Of a stretch of DNA of 64,000 nt, positions 48,676 through 59,653 are shown piece after piece. Source of the DNA: Pholiota molesta (lineage: Eukaryota; Basidiomycota; Agaricomycetes; Agaricales; Strophariaceae); contig JACGCK010000059.1 in assembly GCA_014925825.1 (NCBI GenBank), positions 124,001 to 188,000 on the forward strand, in the 5' to 3' direction. The notes under the pieces are model-generated. The model did not search any database. It was not told the origin of the DNA and was given only the letters and a program-made list of their open reading frames with translations. The position numbers were made by a program, and so were the translations under genes. Positions within the stretch are counted from its first letter, which is position 1; every line of letters starts with the position of its first letter.

Positions 48676-48740
48676 CTTGTAAGTTCTTCCATTTTATTTC
48701 ACTGAAAACTAGCTAACTGGACTTAGAGTGTACGTACTTA

Positions 48741-48969
48741 GATAGATGCGGGTTGCGGATAGCCTTGCCCTTCGGGGGGGGCTGCACTCTGCGCGCATTG
48801 TACCAGAACCCGATTGGACATTGTGACCTACGCTCATTTCTGAAAACCTACCTCCGTTTGGGCAATTTCAGCACCCAAAATCGTCGTTTTCGACCAGGAT
48901 TCGCACTGAAAAAGACAGAAAATAGCAAAAAAGAACTCAGGAAACATACCGAGCGCGTCGACAGCCGTG
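48741..48969. repeat. 229 bp element at the array junction (copy A)
   Basis: The last stretch of the spacer before galactosidase sequence resumes. It starts near ATGCGGGTTGCGGATAGCC, contains a G8 run, TCTGAAAACCTACCTCCG and CACTGAAAAAGACAGAAAAT, and ends at GCGCGTCGACAGCCGTG. The plus strand is open across it, but the frame simply continues into antisense galactosidase. It supplies the stop codon and last ten residues of galactosidase 2. Copy B at 59459-59686 has G7 instead of G8. Confidence 0.55.
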
Positions 48970-51963
48970 CGTCGTCGTATGATTCGCAACCGTCCAGGAC
49001 CCCCGTATCTCCGGCAAACTATCCTTCCACTTCCACCCCGTCAACTCCGGCACCCTCAGCGCCTCCAACGCCGCCGACGTGCCCAGCGCCGCCACAAAAC
49101 CCCCCTCCCCCGTCAGCGCCGCCGACTCCGCGCCATCCCGCGCCACCCGCGCGCCATTCCACGTGACCGCCCGCACCGCCCGCGGCGCTATCACCGTCAG
49201 CCGCACCCCCGTCTGCAGATCGCCCCGCAGCGCGAGCGTCGCCCCCTCAATCGCCGCGCCGCGCACGAGGTACGGCCCGCCGACGAGCACCGACGTGTTC
49301 GTGCCGACGCCCCAGTACTCGCGGAGCGGATCGCTCTTGGCGCCCGCGATGACGGGCGCCCAGAACGTCGCGGCCGTCGCGGAGTCCGCGTAGAGCACCA
49401 GCTGCGTGTCCGAGTCCCACACGGTGACGAGGCCCTCGAGGCCGGCGAGGAAGCTGATGACGGTCGTGCCCTGGGCCAGGCTGGAGCTGTTCGTGAACAG
49501 CACCGCGGGCGATTGAGCGCTGTGCAGGGGATTGGGCGTGCCGGTCAGCTGCAACGCGGCCTCATGCGCCTGAGAAGAGTTTCCGTGGAGGAAGAGGATA
49601 TCGCGCTTGTCAATAGTGCTGGCGTAGAATATCTGCGCTGTCGAGTACGCGAGCTTCGACGAGGCGCCGAAGGAATAATCGGTGACTATGACTTTCGACT
49701 CTCGACCGCCCAAAGTGATTTCGGGCGCAACCACCGGGATCTGCAAAGCAGCACCGGAAACGGTTACATTCAGCTTGAACGTCGTGATCGCACTGTATAG
49801 AACCCAGATTAACTACACTTCCAGCATCGAACTGCGGCACTCACGTGGAGGTAGAGCTCGCTTGCCGGGCAATATAGAACGCGGCGGCAGTATCGGGATT
49901 TCTCAACAAAGTGATGAATGCCGCGCTATTGGTAGCCACAGAGAGGCCGGTAGACGCGTCTGCGATCCAGTCGGTCTTGTAGAACTCTGGCGAGCTCCGA
50001 AGAAACAACGCTTGCCGCTTGAGTTCGTCGAATTTGGTCGTGAGCTCCCTTGATTCAGCAATCTGGGGCACATCTGAGTTCTCTTGTCAAGCACAGAATG
50101 GAGTGGAGAAATTACCGTTGCGCCGTAGTCGTATGAAGTATAGACACCATGGAAGGGAATTGCACCCCATGATGTACCACTTTTCAGCAAGAAAACATAA
50201 GATAGTCATTTCCAATCAAAGAGCCAAAAACACCTACCCGAATATCATGTAGTAGCTGATCAACTTGGCGTTGCTCGCCCAAAGCTGAAGATTGAAGACA
50301 GATTGGAAGTCGGGTCCCGTTAAAGTGCGGCACGGAGCATAGCCTAACAACGCAAAGATTTAAAATTAATATACCTGAATAATCAAGAAAATAATTGACC
50401 TGGCGCGGTTGGTCCCCAAGCATCAAAGGATCCTCCTTGGAATTCTTTGAACAAAATTGTATGTGAGGGAAAGATCGAAGAGGTATAGGAAAACAAAACC
50501 ATACCGGGAATATACCAAGCTTGTGAAGGATTCACTTTCGCATGGTAGGTATGGTAGTTTGTCGTAACGGGACTCCACACAGTTGGGTTTGAACAGTCAA
50601 AACCTTGTGGGTATGAATCAAGTCTGATGCGACGTGTTGAGATTTTGAACGTTGACTGATAAACTTTATGATACTTACCCATAGAGATCGACGGCGCCCT
50701 ATAAGGAGGTATGAGTTGGCTGGTTAAATACGTAGTAAGCTGGCCTACAGTTCCATTAATAAATTGCTCCCTTCACCAGGATCGTTGTATGTGAGAGGGA
50801 CAACAATGTCCGAATTGTGATATACTTCCTCGAGTTCTGAGAAATATTCCGCATGGCTGATTGGGTTTTGCGAATACTCATTGTCTATTAAATTGTAAAA
50901 AGCGAGGTATAAACGAAGATGGGCGTTGAGACTTACCAACTTGAATTGCTACATTCTTTGTCATTAATATACCTATTTGGTAAGAATATTTGTACTCGTA
51001 CCGATAACTGGTCCTCCTGAGCTGATTTGGTTGGGCGCAGTGACTTTGATAATTCCTTGGATGTAAGCCTGCCATGCAGCATTCCAGTCAGTAGCGTTCG
51101 TTCGCAGCTGGCCTGCGATTTCGGAGGTGGCCCAATGAGCTATACCTCCTGCCGTAGTCTCCGCGTTAATGTACTAATAATCAATAAGTGAAAGCTTCAG
51201 AATTATATCGAAAGCTACGAACAGGTCCTAAAGTAGTTTGTCAGAGTTAGTGGATGATGTTGAATGATGTCACTCGCCAGGGCGTAAGACGATCCAGATT
51301 CCGGCAGCCTTGGCTGCGTCGTACAATGGTTGTAACGCGCGGAAGCCATTGAAATCGACTACTCCGGGGCTGGGTTGATCAGACCCATGTGGGTGTATAC
51401 ACTGACAGCGTTCATTCCTGCAGCTTTGACCTTTTCAAGAATGTCGGGCCACAGATCAGGAACGGGCAGCCTGAATGTATGAAACTCTCCAGAGCTATAC
51501 ATTTCAAGTCAGCGAATCTAGTGAAGGAGAAAATTCGGTGCAGGACATACTGCAAGAAGATACGTTGGCCTTTCAGAATCAGGCTGTAGTTGTCGAATTG
51601 AACATCTGGAGTTCTAGCACGAACGTTCAGCTGGGCAGGGGCATGTTCCACAGACGTGCGGTCGAAAAGTGATGACCTGGCGACAAAACCTTGAAGCTGC
51701 GAGAAACTTAGTGGATGTGTCGGAGCCAGCTGAGTTGTCGTAAAGATGAAGGCCGCCGAAACTAGGCAGATTAATCCAACAAACCATCCCGACTTTCGCT
51801 TTCGCTTGGGACCGTCAAGCATAACTGGGGTATCAAAGCCCGACATCAGGGACTTCCAAGTGTTTGGGGTGGAATACCTTGCATGCTGGGGTAATTCTTC
51901 CTTCTTAAATGACGATGACATGGGGTCCGGTTCAGCTCTCAATTTCGTAGAAGCAGGCAGCAT
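48937..51963 (-). pseudogene. Beta-galactosidase GH35, copy 2, 3'-truncated
   Basis: Same exon order as copy 1 from MLPASTKLRAEPDPMSS through the catalytic barrel (DNEYSQNPISHAEYF, KEFQGGSFDAWGP) to the middle domains. The coding region then stops being galactosidase at GSWTVANHTTT and runs into spacer DNA, adding HGCRRARYVS and a stop at 48937. All jelly-roll exons of copy 1 (36902-38228) are missing. Two one-base losses relative to copies 1 and 3 break the frame: G4 instead of G5 at 51366-51369 in exon 2, and A3 instead of A4 at 50761-50763. These could be real or sequencing errors. A 15 bp deletion also lies beside GSWTVANH. Probably non-functional. Confidence 0.85.
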
Positions 51964-54900
51964 CTTGGTCGGGCCCCTTGATCCCGGTATTTTTCAAGAG
52001 TTACGAACGGGTCCTATGACTAGATTGTGCGACTAAGAAGATGGAAGGAATTGATCATGGAGCAAGAAGAACAGAGCCGGTCCGCTGCTGGGCATCGTTG
52101 AAGAAATCGTCAACAGGACACGCTCTACGCGTGACTCTCAGTCAAGCGACAGTCTTGCCAAATAGGAACATTAATTCCAGCGGCGGTCCCAGTGACAAGT
52201 TGGTCGACTCAACGTTCCTCACAGCGTTTGCATCCTGCCCCTCTGACAAGACCTACCGTCGGGCCTACCTGTCTTAGTTCCTCACTTGATGCCATTCGCG
52301 CCACACCCTTCCATGCCTCCTCCCGCCCCGAACACCATCGCCCCTCGGACAGCCCTCCCGTGCGCATTGCCAACGCCGCCGACCGCTCCTCGTACTCACA
52401 CTCCATTCCCCTCGTACTCAACGTTCCAGCAGCGCCTCCGCAGCGTCATGACCACGACAAACAGACCCGGGCCGGCGAGCGCAGCAGGCGATCTGGACGA
52501 CATCGGAGCCCACGCATCCGACTTGCGATCGCTGCCGCTGTCCGTGCTGCTTGGATCCTGCGCGCCGTCGTGCCCACGGACCACGATCTGGCGTGTCCGT
52601 GCCCCCGGGTGAGTGGATCTCGTCTCGTATCCCTCTCTCTCCGGGTCGCGCTCACAACACTGACCTAGGTACTACCAACGGCCTCCGCCAAGAGCGAGCT
52701 CCGCGATCCGCGATCCGCAGGCCCGCACGCTGTTCGCGCACCGGAGCGTAGAGGCGACTACGTTCGGATGCACGGCGTGGCTTGCACCACAACGGCTCGA
52801 TTCGTGGCGGGGTACTTAGTGGACGAGAGTACGCCGCACAGCTGCGGGACGGTATCGTTGCGAGCGTCGGCATTCAGACTATGCATATAGCGTCCTGCGC
52901 CCAGGTAGGTGGTTCTCCTCTCCTCTCCCCTCAACATCGCGCTCACAGCAGTAAGCTAGGCGACACGCCGGCGCCACAACGACACTACTACAACAGAGAC
53001 CAGCATATAGACACCGGAGGAGAGTCAGCAACACGACGACGACGTTACGATACGGGATGGGCGACTCACGGCGTGGGTCGGACGACAACGGCGCCACTCG
53101 CAAAGGGGTAAGGGACGCGAGCGCCGACGCACAGCTGCGGGACACCGTCAGCGAGGCCTGAACGCACCAGCAGCAAGACCACTGCGACCACCGGAACGCC
53201 CGCGGACAACATCGGTCGCACACCGGACGCGCACCAGCCAGACTGCAGATCGCACGCATCGCGGTCCATGGGCACCACAGGGCGCCGCAGTCACACAGCC
53301 CAGACAGGGCGCAGCACCCAGGCGTGTCGATCCTCTCGCCGTCGCGCGCACTGCAGTGCCCGTCGCGCGCACTGCAGTGCCCGTCGCGCGCACTGCAGTG
53401 CGCTCGGCAACGCGGCTGCGGCGCGACGACCTGCCGCACGCGATCCACAGACCCGCACGATACACGGAACTCGGAGCATCATCAGCAGCGAGACGACGAC
53501 GTTCGGATACGGGATGCGCGACCTTGGACGACAAGCGCTCGACTCGCGAGGGGGGTACGGGGACGAAAGCACCGGTGCGTAGCTCCGACCTTGCTTTTAC
53601 CATAGAGGACTTACTCACTGCATCACAGCCTTGACGACGATAGCGCCCGCCGATACGACTGGCCGACAAGCCACAGCAACACACGCCGGCGTGTGGCAAC
53701 GGAAACATGGGCCAGCAACGCGACGATCGCTGTTAGACACGAGGTGGGCAACGTACCAGGTGCGGAAGGCCACGATGGCAAGCGGTCTGCGGTGGCGCAG
53801 CGCACCGCGACGGCGTCGATAAGTGCAGCGCCGACTCGACGAATCCCTCACTGCCCTCAAGGTCAACGCGCGCCGTCTTGGTGCGGCATATGGACGAGTT
53901 CGCGGAGGGCCTGCTGGATGGCGCCTCGTCCTGGTCCACGAACGACGGTTCGACTTACCAACGAGGATGATAACGCGCGAAATGACCGATGGGATGACTG
54001 CGAGGACGGCATCCTTGCTGCCTCGGGATATAGGTGAGCATGCTCATTGGAGTCATTAGAACGTTCATAGCCTTGACTTACCCTGGATTTTTCCAGCACC
54101 GCGGCGGGCTGACCCACTGGCGCAAGGGCACGGCGCCGACGTATCGCGGGCATTGCGAGGACGAAACGCCTTTGCAGGCGCTATGGGTGGTGGTAAGCAT
54201 ATTACGAATGCAGAGACTAGTAGCGATCTACTTACTATGCGTTCCAGGTGAGCGTTGAAACTCGAAGCGCCGTCTGCAGAGGGAGGGCTACATTATCTCA
54301 GTGCGTATGCCATGCTGAAGGACACTTGCTCACTTCGTCTCACAGACGCCGCCTCTGTCCAGTACTTGTACGCCGCAAGGAATGCGACGGCACGCGCACC
54401 CAGGTTCTGAACGGCTGTGTGCTGTAGCCGACGTAAGGTGCGGCGCGTTAATGCTCCGATTGATCACTTAAAAATGACGACGGCTCACTTGCAGGACAGG
54501 CGCACCATATCGCCATCGACGACTGGACGTGCGGAGGAGGGCAGCGCCAGCAGACCGTCGAGGTCGGCGGGATAGGGTGAGAGAAGTGGATATCAGGAGA
54601 GGAGTGCAGAGGAGAACAGAGGAGAGCGGGATGAGGGAATGAGAGGAACATCCGTAGTCTTATATACTGCTTTGGTAGATGTGTACGTACATAATGAAAA
54701 CGGTGGCATTGCAAACATCTCGGCTAGGGTCTGCAAGCGCTAAGCGAATCTCGATCCACATCTCCTCCTCCGTTTTCTCGTCCGCGTCCGTTGCTCATCC
54801 TTGCCTGTGTCTTGTATACCATAGCTGTTATCAATAAGAGAACTTATAGCCCATTTTAAAACAACTAGATTACAGAAAAGCGAGCTCTTTATTGTGGTTT

Positions 54901-57900
54901 ATTCGTTATTGAGTGTGGAGTTCATGTTTTCTGCATTTTCAAAATTGTAAACCTCGTCTGCACAGCGGCCAAGTATAATTGCTACCCACACACCCAGTAG
55001 TCCCTGACCCGGTAAGACCCACTCCTATGTCGTAAAACTAAAGGAAAACGGCACTAGATTGCTTCTTCCATGCATTGCCCCGAACCTAAGCATTCAGAAA
55101 TGCATCGATTTGCAGGCGGAAAGTTCAAGCGCGCCATCTTCGCTGGCAACGCACTAGAGAGGACCCTTGATGGCACTAGTAGCGGCGTCTGACGTGGCTT
55201 TTTCTAGGTCCCCGTGCGATGCGCAATGGGCTGGAAATGCGAAAGGGGGTGGGAGGAGAGAGTCATGTTCGGTACGGATATCCTTGCCTGACCCAAGCTA
55301 GCCGCTCCAAATTTCTGGTGTCCAGTAGAATTGCATTGGGGCTATGTATTACCACATAATCTACGCTCCCAGATGGAATCGAGAAGAGCGCAGCGGACGC
55401 GCTCTGCAAGCTCTGAGATTGAACTGATGGCATCTTGATATCCGTCGTCTCGTACATCCCACCGCATCGCGGTCGCAGCAGTTAACGAAAATAATAGTAC
55501 TGTAAGCATGTATCTAGTATACGGGCCTGATTTGAAATAGATAGTCTTTCTGCGTTTCAAATGGCGAATTGGAAGAGGAGCGCGTTGTCATACGCTGAGG
55601 ACTTCATTTCCAAACGCCCATCTCTGCGTTCAACTGGAATAAAATTCCAATTCATTAGGGATTAGATAAAGCTAACCATGCTTACATCTGCCCGTAATCT
55701 GTAATGAAAATCTGTGTCCTTTTGAGAGCAATGTATATTGTGTCACATTCAGTGCCGGCGCCTAAAATGGTGGCATCGTACGCACAGCCATTCGCTCGCG
55801 GCAATAAACTACCAACGGCATCTTGCTTCCATGCGCTCCAATGCAACTTGAAATGACGGGCAAACTTTACGGCCGTTCATTGTTGCAAATGTACCAAACT
55901 CCTCAATCGACGCCCCAAACCTAAGCATTCAGCGAATGCATCCTCTTGCAGGCGGAAAGTTCAAGCGCGCCATCTTCGCTGGCAAAGCACTAAGTAGAGA
56001 GGACCCTTGATGGCACTAGTAACGGCGTTTTATGTGGGTTTTTACAGGTCCCCGTGCGATGCACAATGGACGGGAAACGCGAAACGGGGTGGGGAGAGGA
56101 TCATGTTTGGTACGGATATCCTTGGCTTCCCGAAGCTGGCTGCTCCAAAATTCTGGTGTCCAGTAGAATCGTATTGGGGCTATGCATGACCACATAATAT
56201 ATGCTCCCAGATGGAATTGAGAAGAGCGCAGCGGGCGCGCTCTGCACGCTCTGAGATTGAGTTGATGGCATCTTGATTTCCATCATCTCGTACATCGCAT
56301 CGCACCGGGGTCGCAGAAATCAAAGAGAATGTTATTACTGTATACATCTATGTAATCTATTACACAGATTTCAAATTGATGCTTTTTCTGTGTTTCAAAT
56401 GGCGCACTGGAAGTGGAGGAGTGCGTTGTTATAAGATTGCTTAATCTCTGAATACCCGTCTCTCTGTTCAACTGAATGTAGATTTCAAAGATTACAGACA
56501 GCGAATTATAACCGCATCTGCCTTTTCTCTGTTATGCAAATGTGCGCCATCTCTACGGGCGCCTAAAATGATGGCACACTACTTACACCGTGACGTGGCG
56601 CTTACCTTGTTCGCTCGCGGCGCTACCAACGGCTTCTCAAAGGAAAATTTCCACCCACTAAATGTATAGTAAAAACTAATCTATGTTGTGATTCTCTTTG
56701 TACATTCTTTCATGTGCAGAGCTCAAGAGGCGGAAAACAACATATCTCAATTGGACGGAGCGTGCAGATGCAACATAGATGATGCCATGTCAAGCCGCTG
56801 GCAACGCTTCAACCTCCCGTGTACACTAAATATTTGAAATTTTTGAATAGAAAGCGGCCTTATAGAAAGACTATTTCTTGCATGGTTCTTTGAGCAGTCT
56901 GTAGGCATGCTTGTACCGTATTGATGACATTGGCGCTCGCGACTCATGCTTCCGAAGGCGCAAAGTTACGGTTACGGAGCCTAATTGCACTGAATTACGT
57001 TTGCCGTACCTAGCTTAAAAGTTTTATGATATTCCCGCTCGCAATGCTTCAACCCTGCTAAATTTGTGTGCCCGAATTTCGGCCAGACTGCCAGTAGCAA
57101 AGATTTCATTGGGATGTACATAAGGAAGTAACGGTGCGAGATACTCATTTACTACGTTAAATTTAATGATATTACCGATGCTTCTGAGAGTGTTAGTAGA
57201 AAGAAGCGGGTTTTTGGATTTACAGCGGCGATTTGGGGATGGAGGCGATGGTCTGGATTCGGAAGTCCATTATGTACTTGACTGCTTATTGCGTCCATGA
57301 TACCACACACCATTGTTGATATTGTTAGTATGATCGGACCCGAGTCAGCGATATCGAAGCCGCTATGTCCTAGATAGTTACGTCCAGGTGGTATTATGTA
57401 TAAGGGAAAATTTGCGATTCTCGGAGATGATTAATATAGAATGGTATGGGTAGTAGGCAAATATTTCATCGGACTTGGACAACTGTAAAGAAAAGAAATC
57501 TATTGCTTAGAGTATTAGAATAATAAAGGATAATAAAGAAAGGAATCGAATTCTTAGGTAGGCTTTCATGAGTACAGAGGAGGAGGCTAATTCAAGGCTA
57601 ATTCATCCCTGAGCCGTGAATCATGATTTTGCAGGGGTCGGGACCAGTAACAGTAGTTTGGGTCTAGGATTATGTCTGTGAATTTGCCAGCGTGCATTCC
57701 AGAATTCAGTAATCGGAGAAGTGGTGATGGAGACGTGGAAGGACTGGGCCGGCTTGGCGTGCTAGGAGTATAAAGACTGGAGAGTTTTGGACGGAATCTG
57801 TACCATTCTAACCCGTCCTAATGCCATATTCATTTCCTATTCTGCTGTGTCCGTCACGTCCATGGCCCTATTTCTGTCTATGACTATGTGAATGTGAGTA

Positions 57901-59458
57901 CTCTATTGTACATCTTCTCTTCGAAATAACGCACACTGATTCAAGTTATCTCTAGCTTTGTTCGTTCTCTCTAATTTAAGCGCCCGTGTGTAGCGGAAGA
58001 TCAGATTCTGATTTCACACAGCCACATCGCTTCTGTGGCTTTATATTTCCGTGTAAGATGTCTCTTTCTATGTCTGGATTGCTGTCATCATGCTAATCAC
58101 CCGAAATTCGATTTTTAGACTTCCCGTCATCTTCCTTTACCGCCCTTATCATTAATTGCACTTCAAGTTTGTCCTGGACCGGGCTGGATGCCATCTGACA
58201 TTCTAATCTGCAAGTCATAACCTAATTTTTTTTTTACACCTGGTACTCACTTCAAAGTTGATGCTTAGATCATTCATCAAGTTTAATTCGATTTTTCGAG
58301 TTCCCGTGGCCGTCAATGTGAGATCTCGACTATCCCGAATTTTGATTCAATTTCCGAGTTCCCATGGCTGTCGATATCAACAGTTCCCATGGCCATCAAC
58401 ATAAGATCTTATTGCGGCAGCCTCATATTTCGAAGATTCACAGCTCGGAATGGTATATTCGGAGTGTATTGGCACTGATTAGGTGCCCATATTCTGATTA
58501 GATATTTGGGTTTCCCGCGAGCGATGTTATATCTTGGATGTGAGTGATTCGGAATATATTAATTCTGTCATGGCAGCTCAAGCGCTCATATTCCAACCAG
58601 AGATTCGAATTTCTTGTGAGCTCGGTGTCGCTCTCTTCGAATTTAGTGACATCCGGTATTTGGATTTCCCGCGAGATCACTTATAAGCAACTGCCAACGT
58701 GTATGTGGTTCTTGATACTTCCATCATGATTCTGGGCTGATTTTGCCTGTTCAAATACTGGTGAGTGCTTCTATTTTCCAAGTTCCGTATTGGCACTGAT
58801 TCAGTGCTCATATTCTAGTTAGATATTCGGCTTTCCCGTGAGCAATGCCTATGGTCTAGTTTTGCTCTATTCGAACTTTATGAAATTTGGTATTTGGATT
58901 TCCCACGAGATGACTGGTGTGTGGTTTCTTGAGTTCTCAGCACTCCCAATCATCTGATTTTGCTGTAATTAACAGGACATGTGTTTCGTAGGAATGTCAT
59001 TTTTGGTGTAAGTGATTCACATTGAAATACTCGCAAAGTTGTCTGATTTTTCTTTTGTTTGGCCTTGCAGATAACGTGAATCCATATTGTGATTCCTCGA
59101 ATTCTGGAGGCATTTAAGACTGTTGAGATCTGGCTTGATCAGTGAGTTTTAATGTTGATATTTGGAAAAATTAGACTAATCGATGGATAGGGTTTACTGC
59201 GCGTTTGCGCGTATTTTTCGCATGAACTTGAACAAGCCTGATTGCATGTCCGTAGTGCTTGCGCGCATAAAACACACTCGGCCGCACAGTTGTTGATTTT
59301 CGGAGAATTAGACTAATTGACGAGTTGGCGCGTATGTTTCGCACGGACCCGATTGCACGTCCGTAGCACTTGCTCGCACAAAGCCACATAGTACTTGTAA
59401 GTTCTTCCATTTTATTTCACTGAAAACTAGCTAACTGGACTTAGAGTGTACGTACTTA
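51964..59458. other. Spacer B, copy of spacer A
   Basis: Carries every element described in spacer A at an offset of 10,716-10,719 bp: the GC-rich part to about 54707, the AT-rich part to about 59458, module repeats at about 55077 and 55913, the CCCGCGAG-type repeats at about 58288-58938 and the two-copy repeat at about 59163-59393. No gene recognised. Confidence 0.7.
53341..53403. repeat. 21 bp repeat x3 with GCACTGCAGTGC palindrome (copy B)
   Basis: Exact counterpart of 42624-42686. Confidence 0.85.
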
Positions 59459-59653
59459 GATAGATGCGGGTTGCGGATAGCCTTGCCCTTCGGGGGGGCT
59501 GCACTCTGCGCGCATTGTACCAGAACCCGATTGGACATTGTGACCTACGCTCATTTCTGAAAACCTACCTCCGTTTGGGCAATTTCAGCACCCAAAATCG
59601 TCGTTTTCGACCAGGATTCGCACTGAAAAAGACAGAAAATAGCAAAAAAGAAC

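Larger units (their letters stand above)
43991..48740. other. AT-rich half of the array spacer, copy A
   Basis: 4.7 kb with no frame longer than about 80 codons and no transposase or reverse transcriptase motif. It is built largely of internal degenerate repeats (listed separately). Sequence between them (46000-47150) shows nothing recognisable. Confidence 0.55.
38229..48969. repeat. Tandem array unit 1 (about 10.7 kb)
   Basis: First of three head-to-tail units. It holds the galactosidase gene from its SWTVANRTTT codons up to the ATG, then 7.7 kb of upstream DNA. Its right edge at 48969/48970 joins directly to the same internal galactosidase point (homology resumes at CGTCGTCGTAYGATTCGC, 38229 against 48970). 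Gene parts left of 38229 occur once only, so this is the ancestral left end of the array. Confidence 0.85.
40843..49566. repeat. 8.7 kb near-identical block, copy A
   Basis: Matches 51562-60282. The block starts inside the 5' part of galactosidase 1, spans the whole spacer and unit junction, and ends inside the 3' part of galactosidase 2. Only seven differences were found, all single-base length changes in homopolymers (near 41447, 41752, 44934, 45430, 47458, 48775 and 49102). Offsets of shared frames move only by these steps (10719 to 10716), which supports the absence of other indels. Confidence 0.85.

Noticed and set aside
41245..48969. LTR retrotransposon or DNA transposon as the spacer
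   Set aside because: No terminal repeats, target-site duplication, or polymerase, integrase or transposase frame could be found; the duplicated unit includes gene sequence, so its borders are not element ends.
48967..49800. 277-codon plus-strand frame over galactosidase copy 2
   Set aside because: Arg/Pro-rich antisense shadow of the GC-rich galactosidase exon, which has recognisable family sequence on the minus strand.
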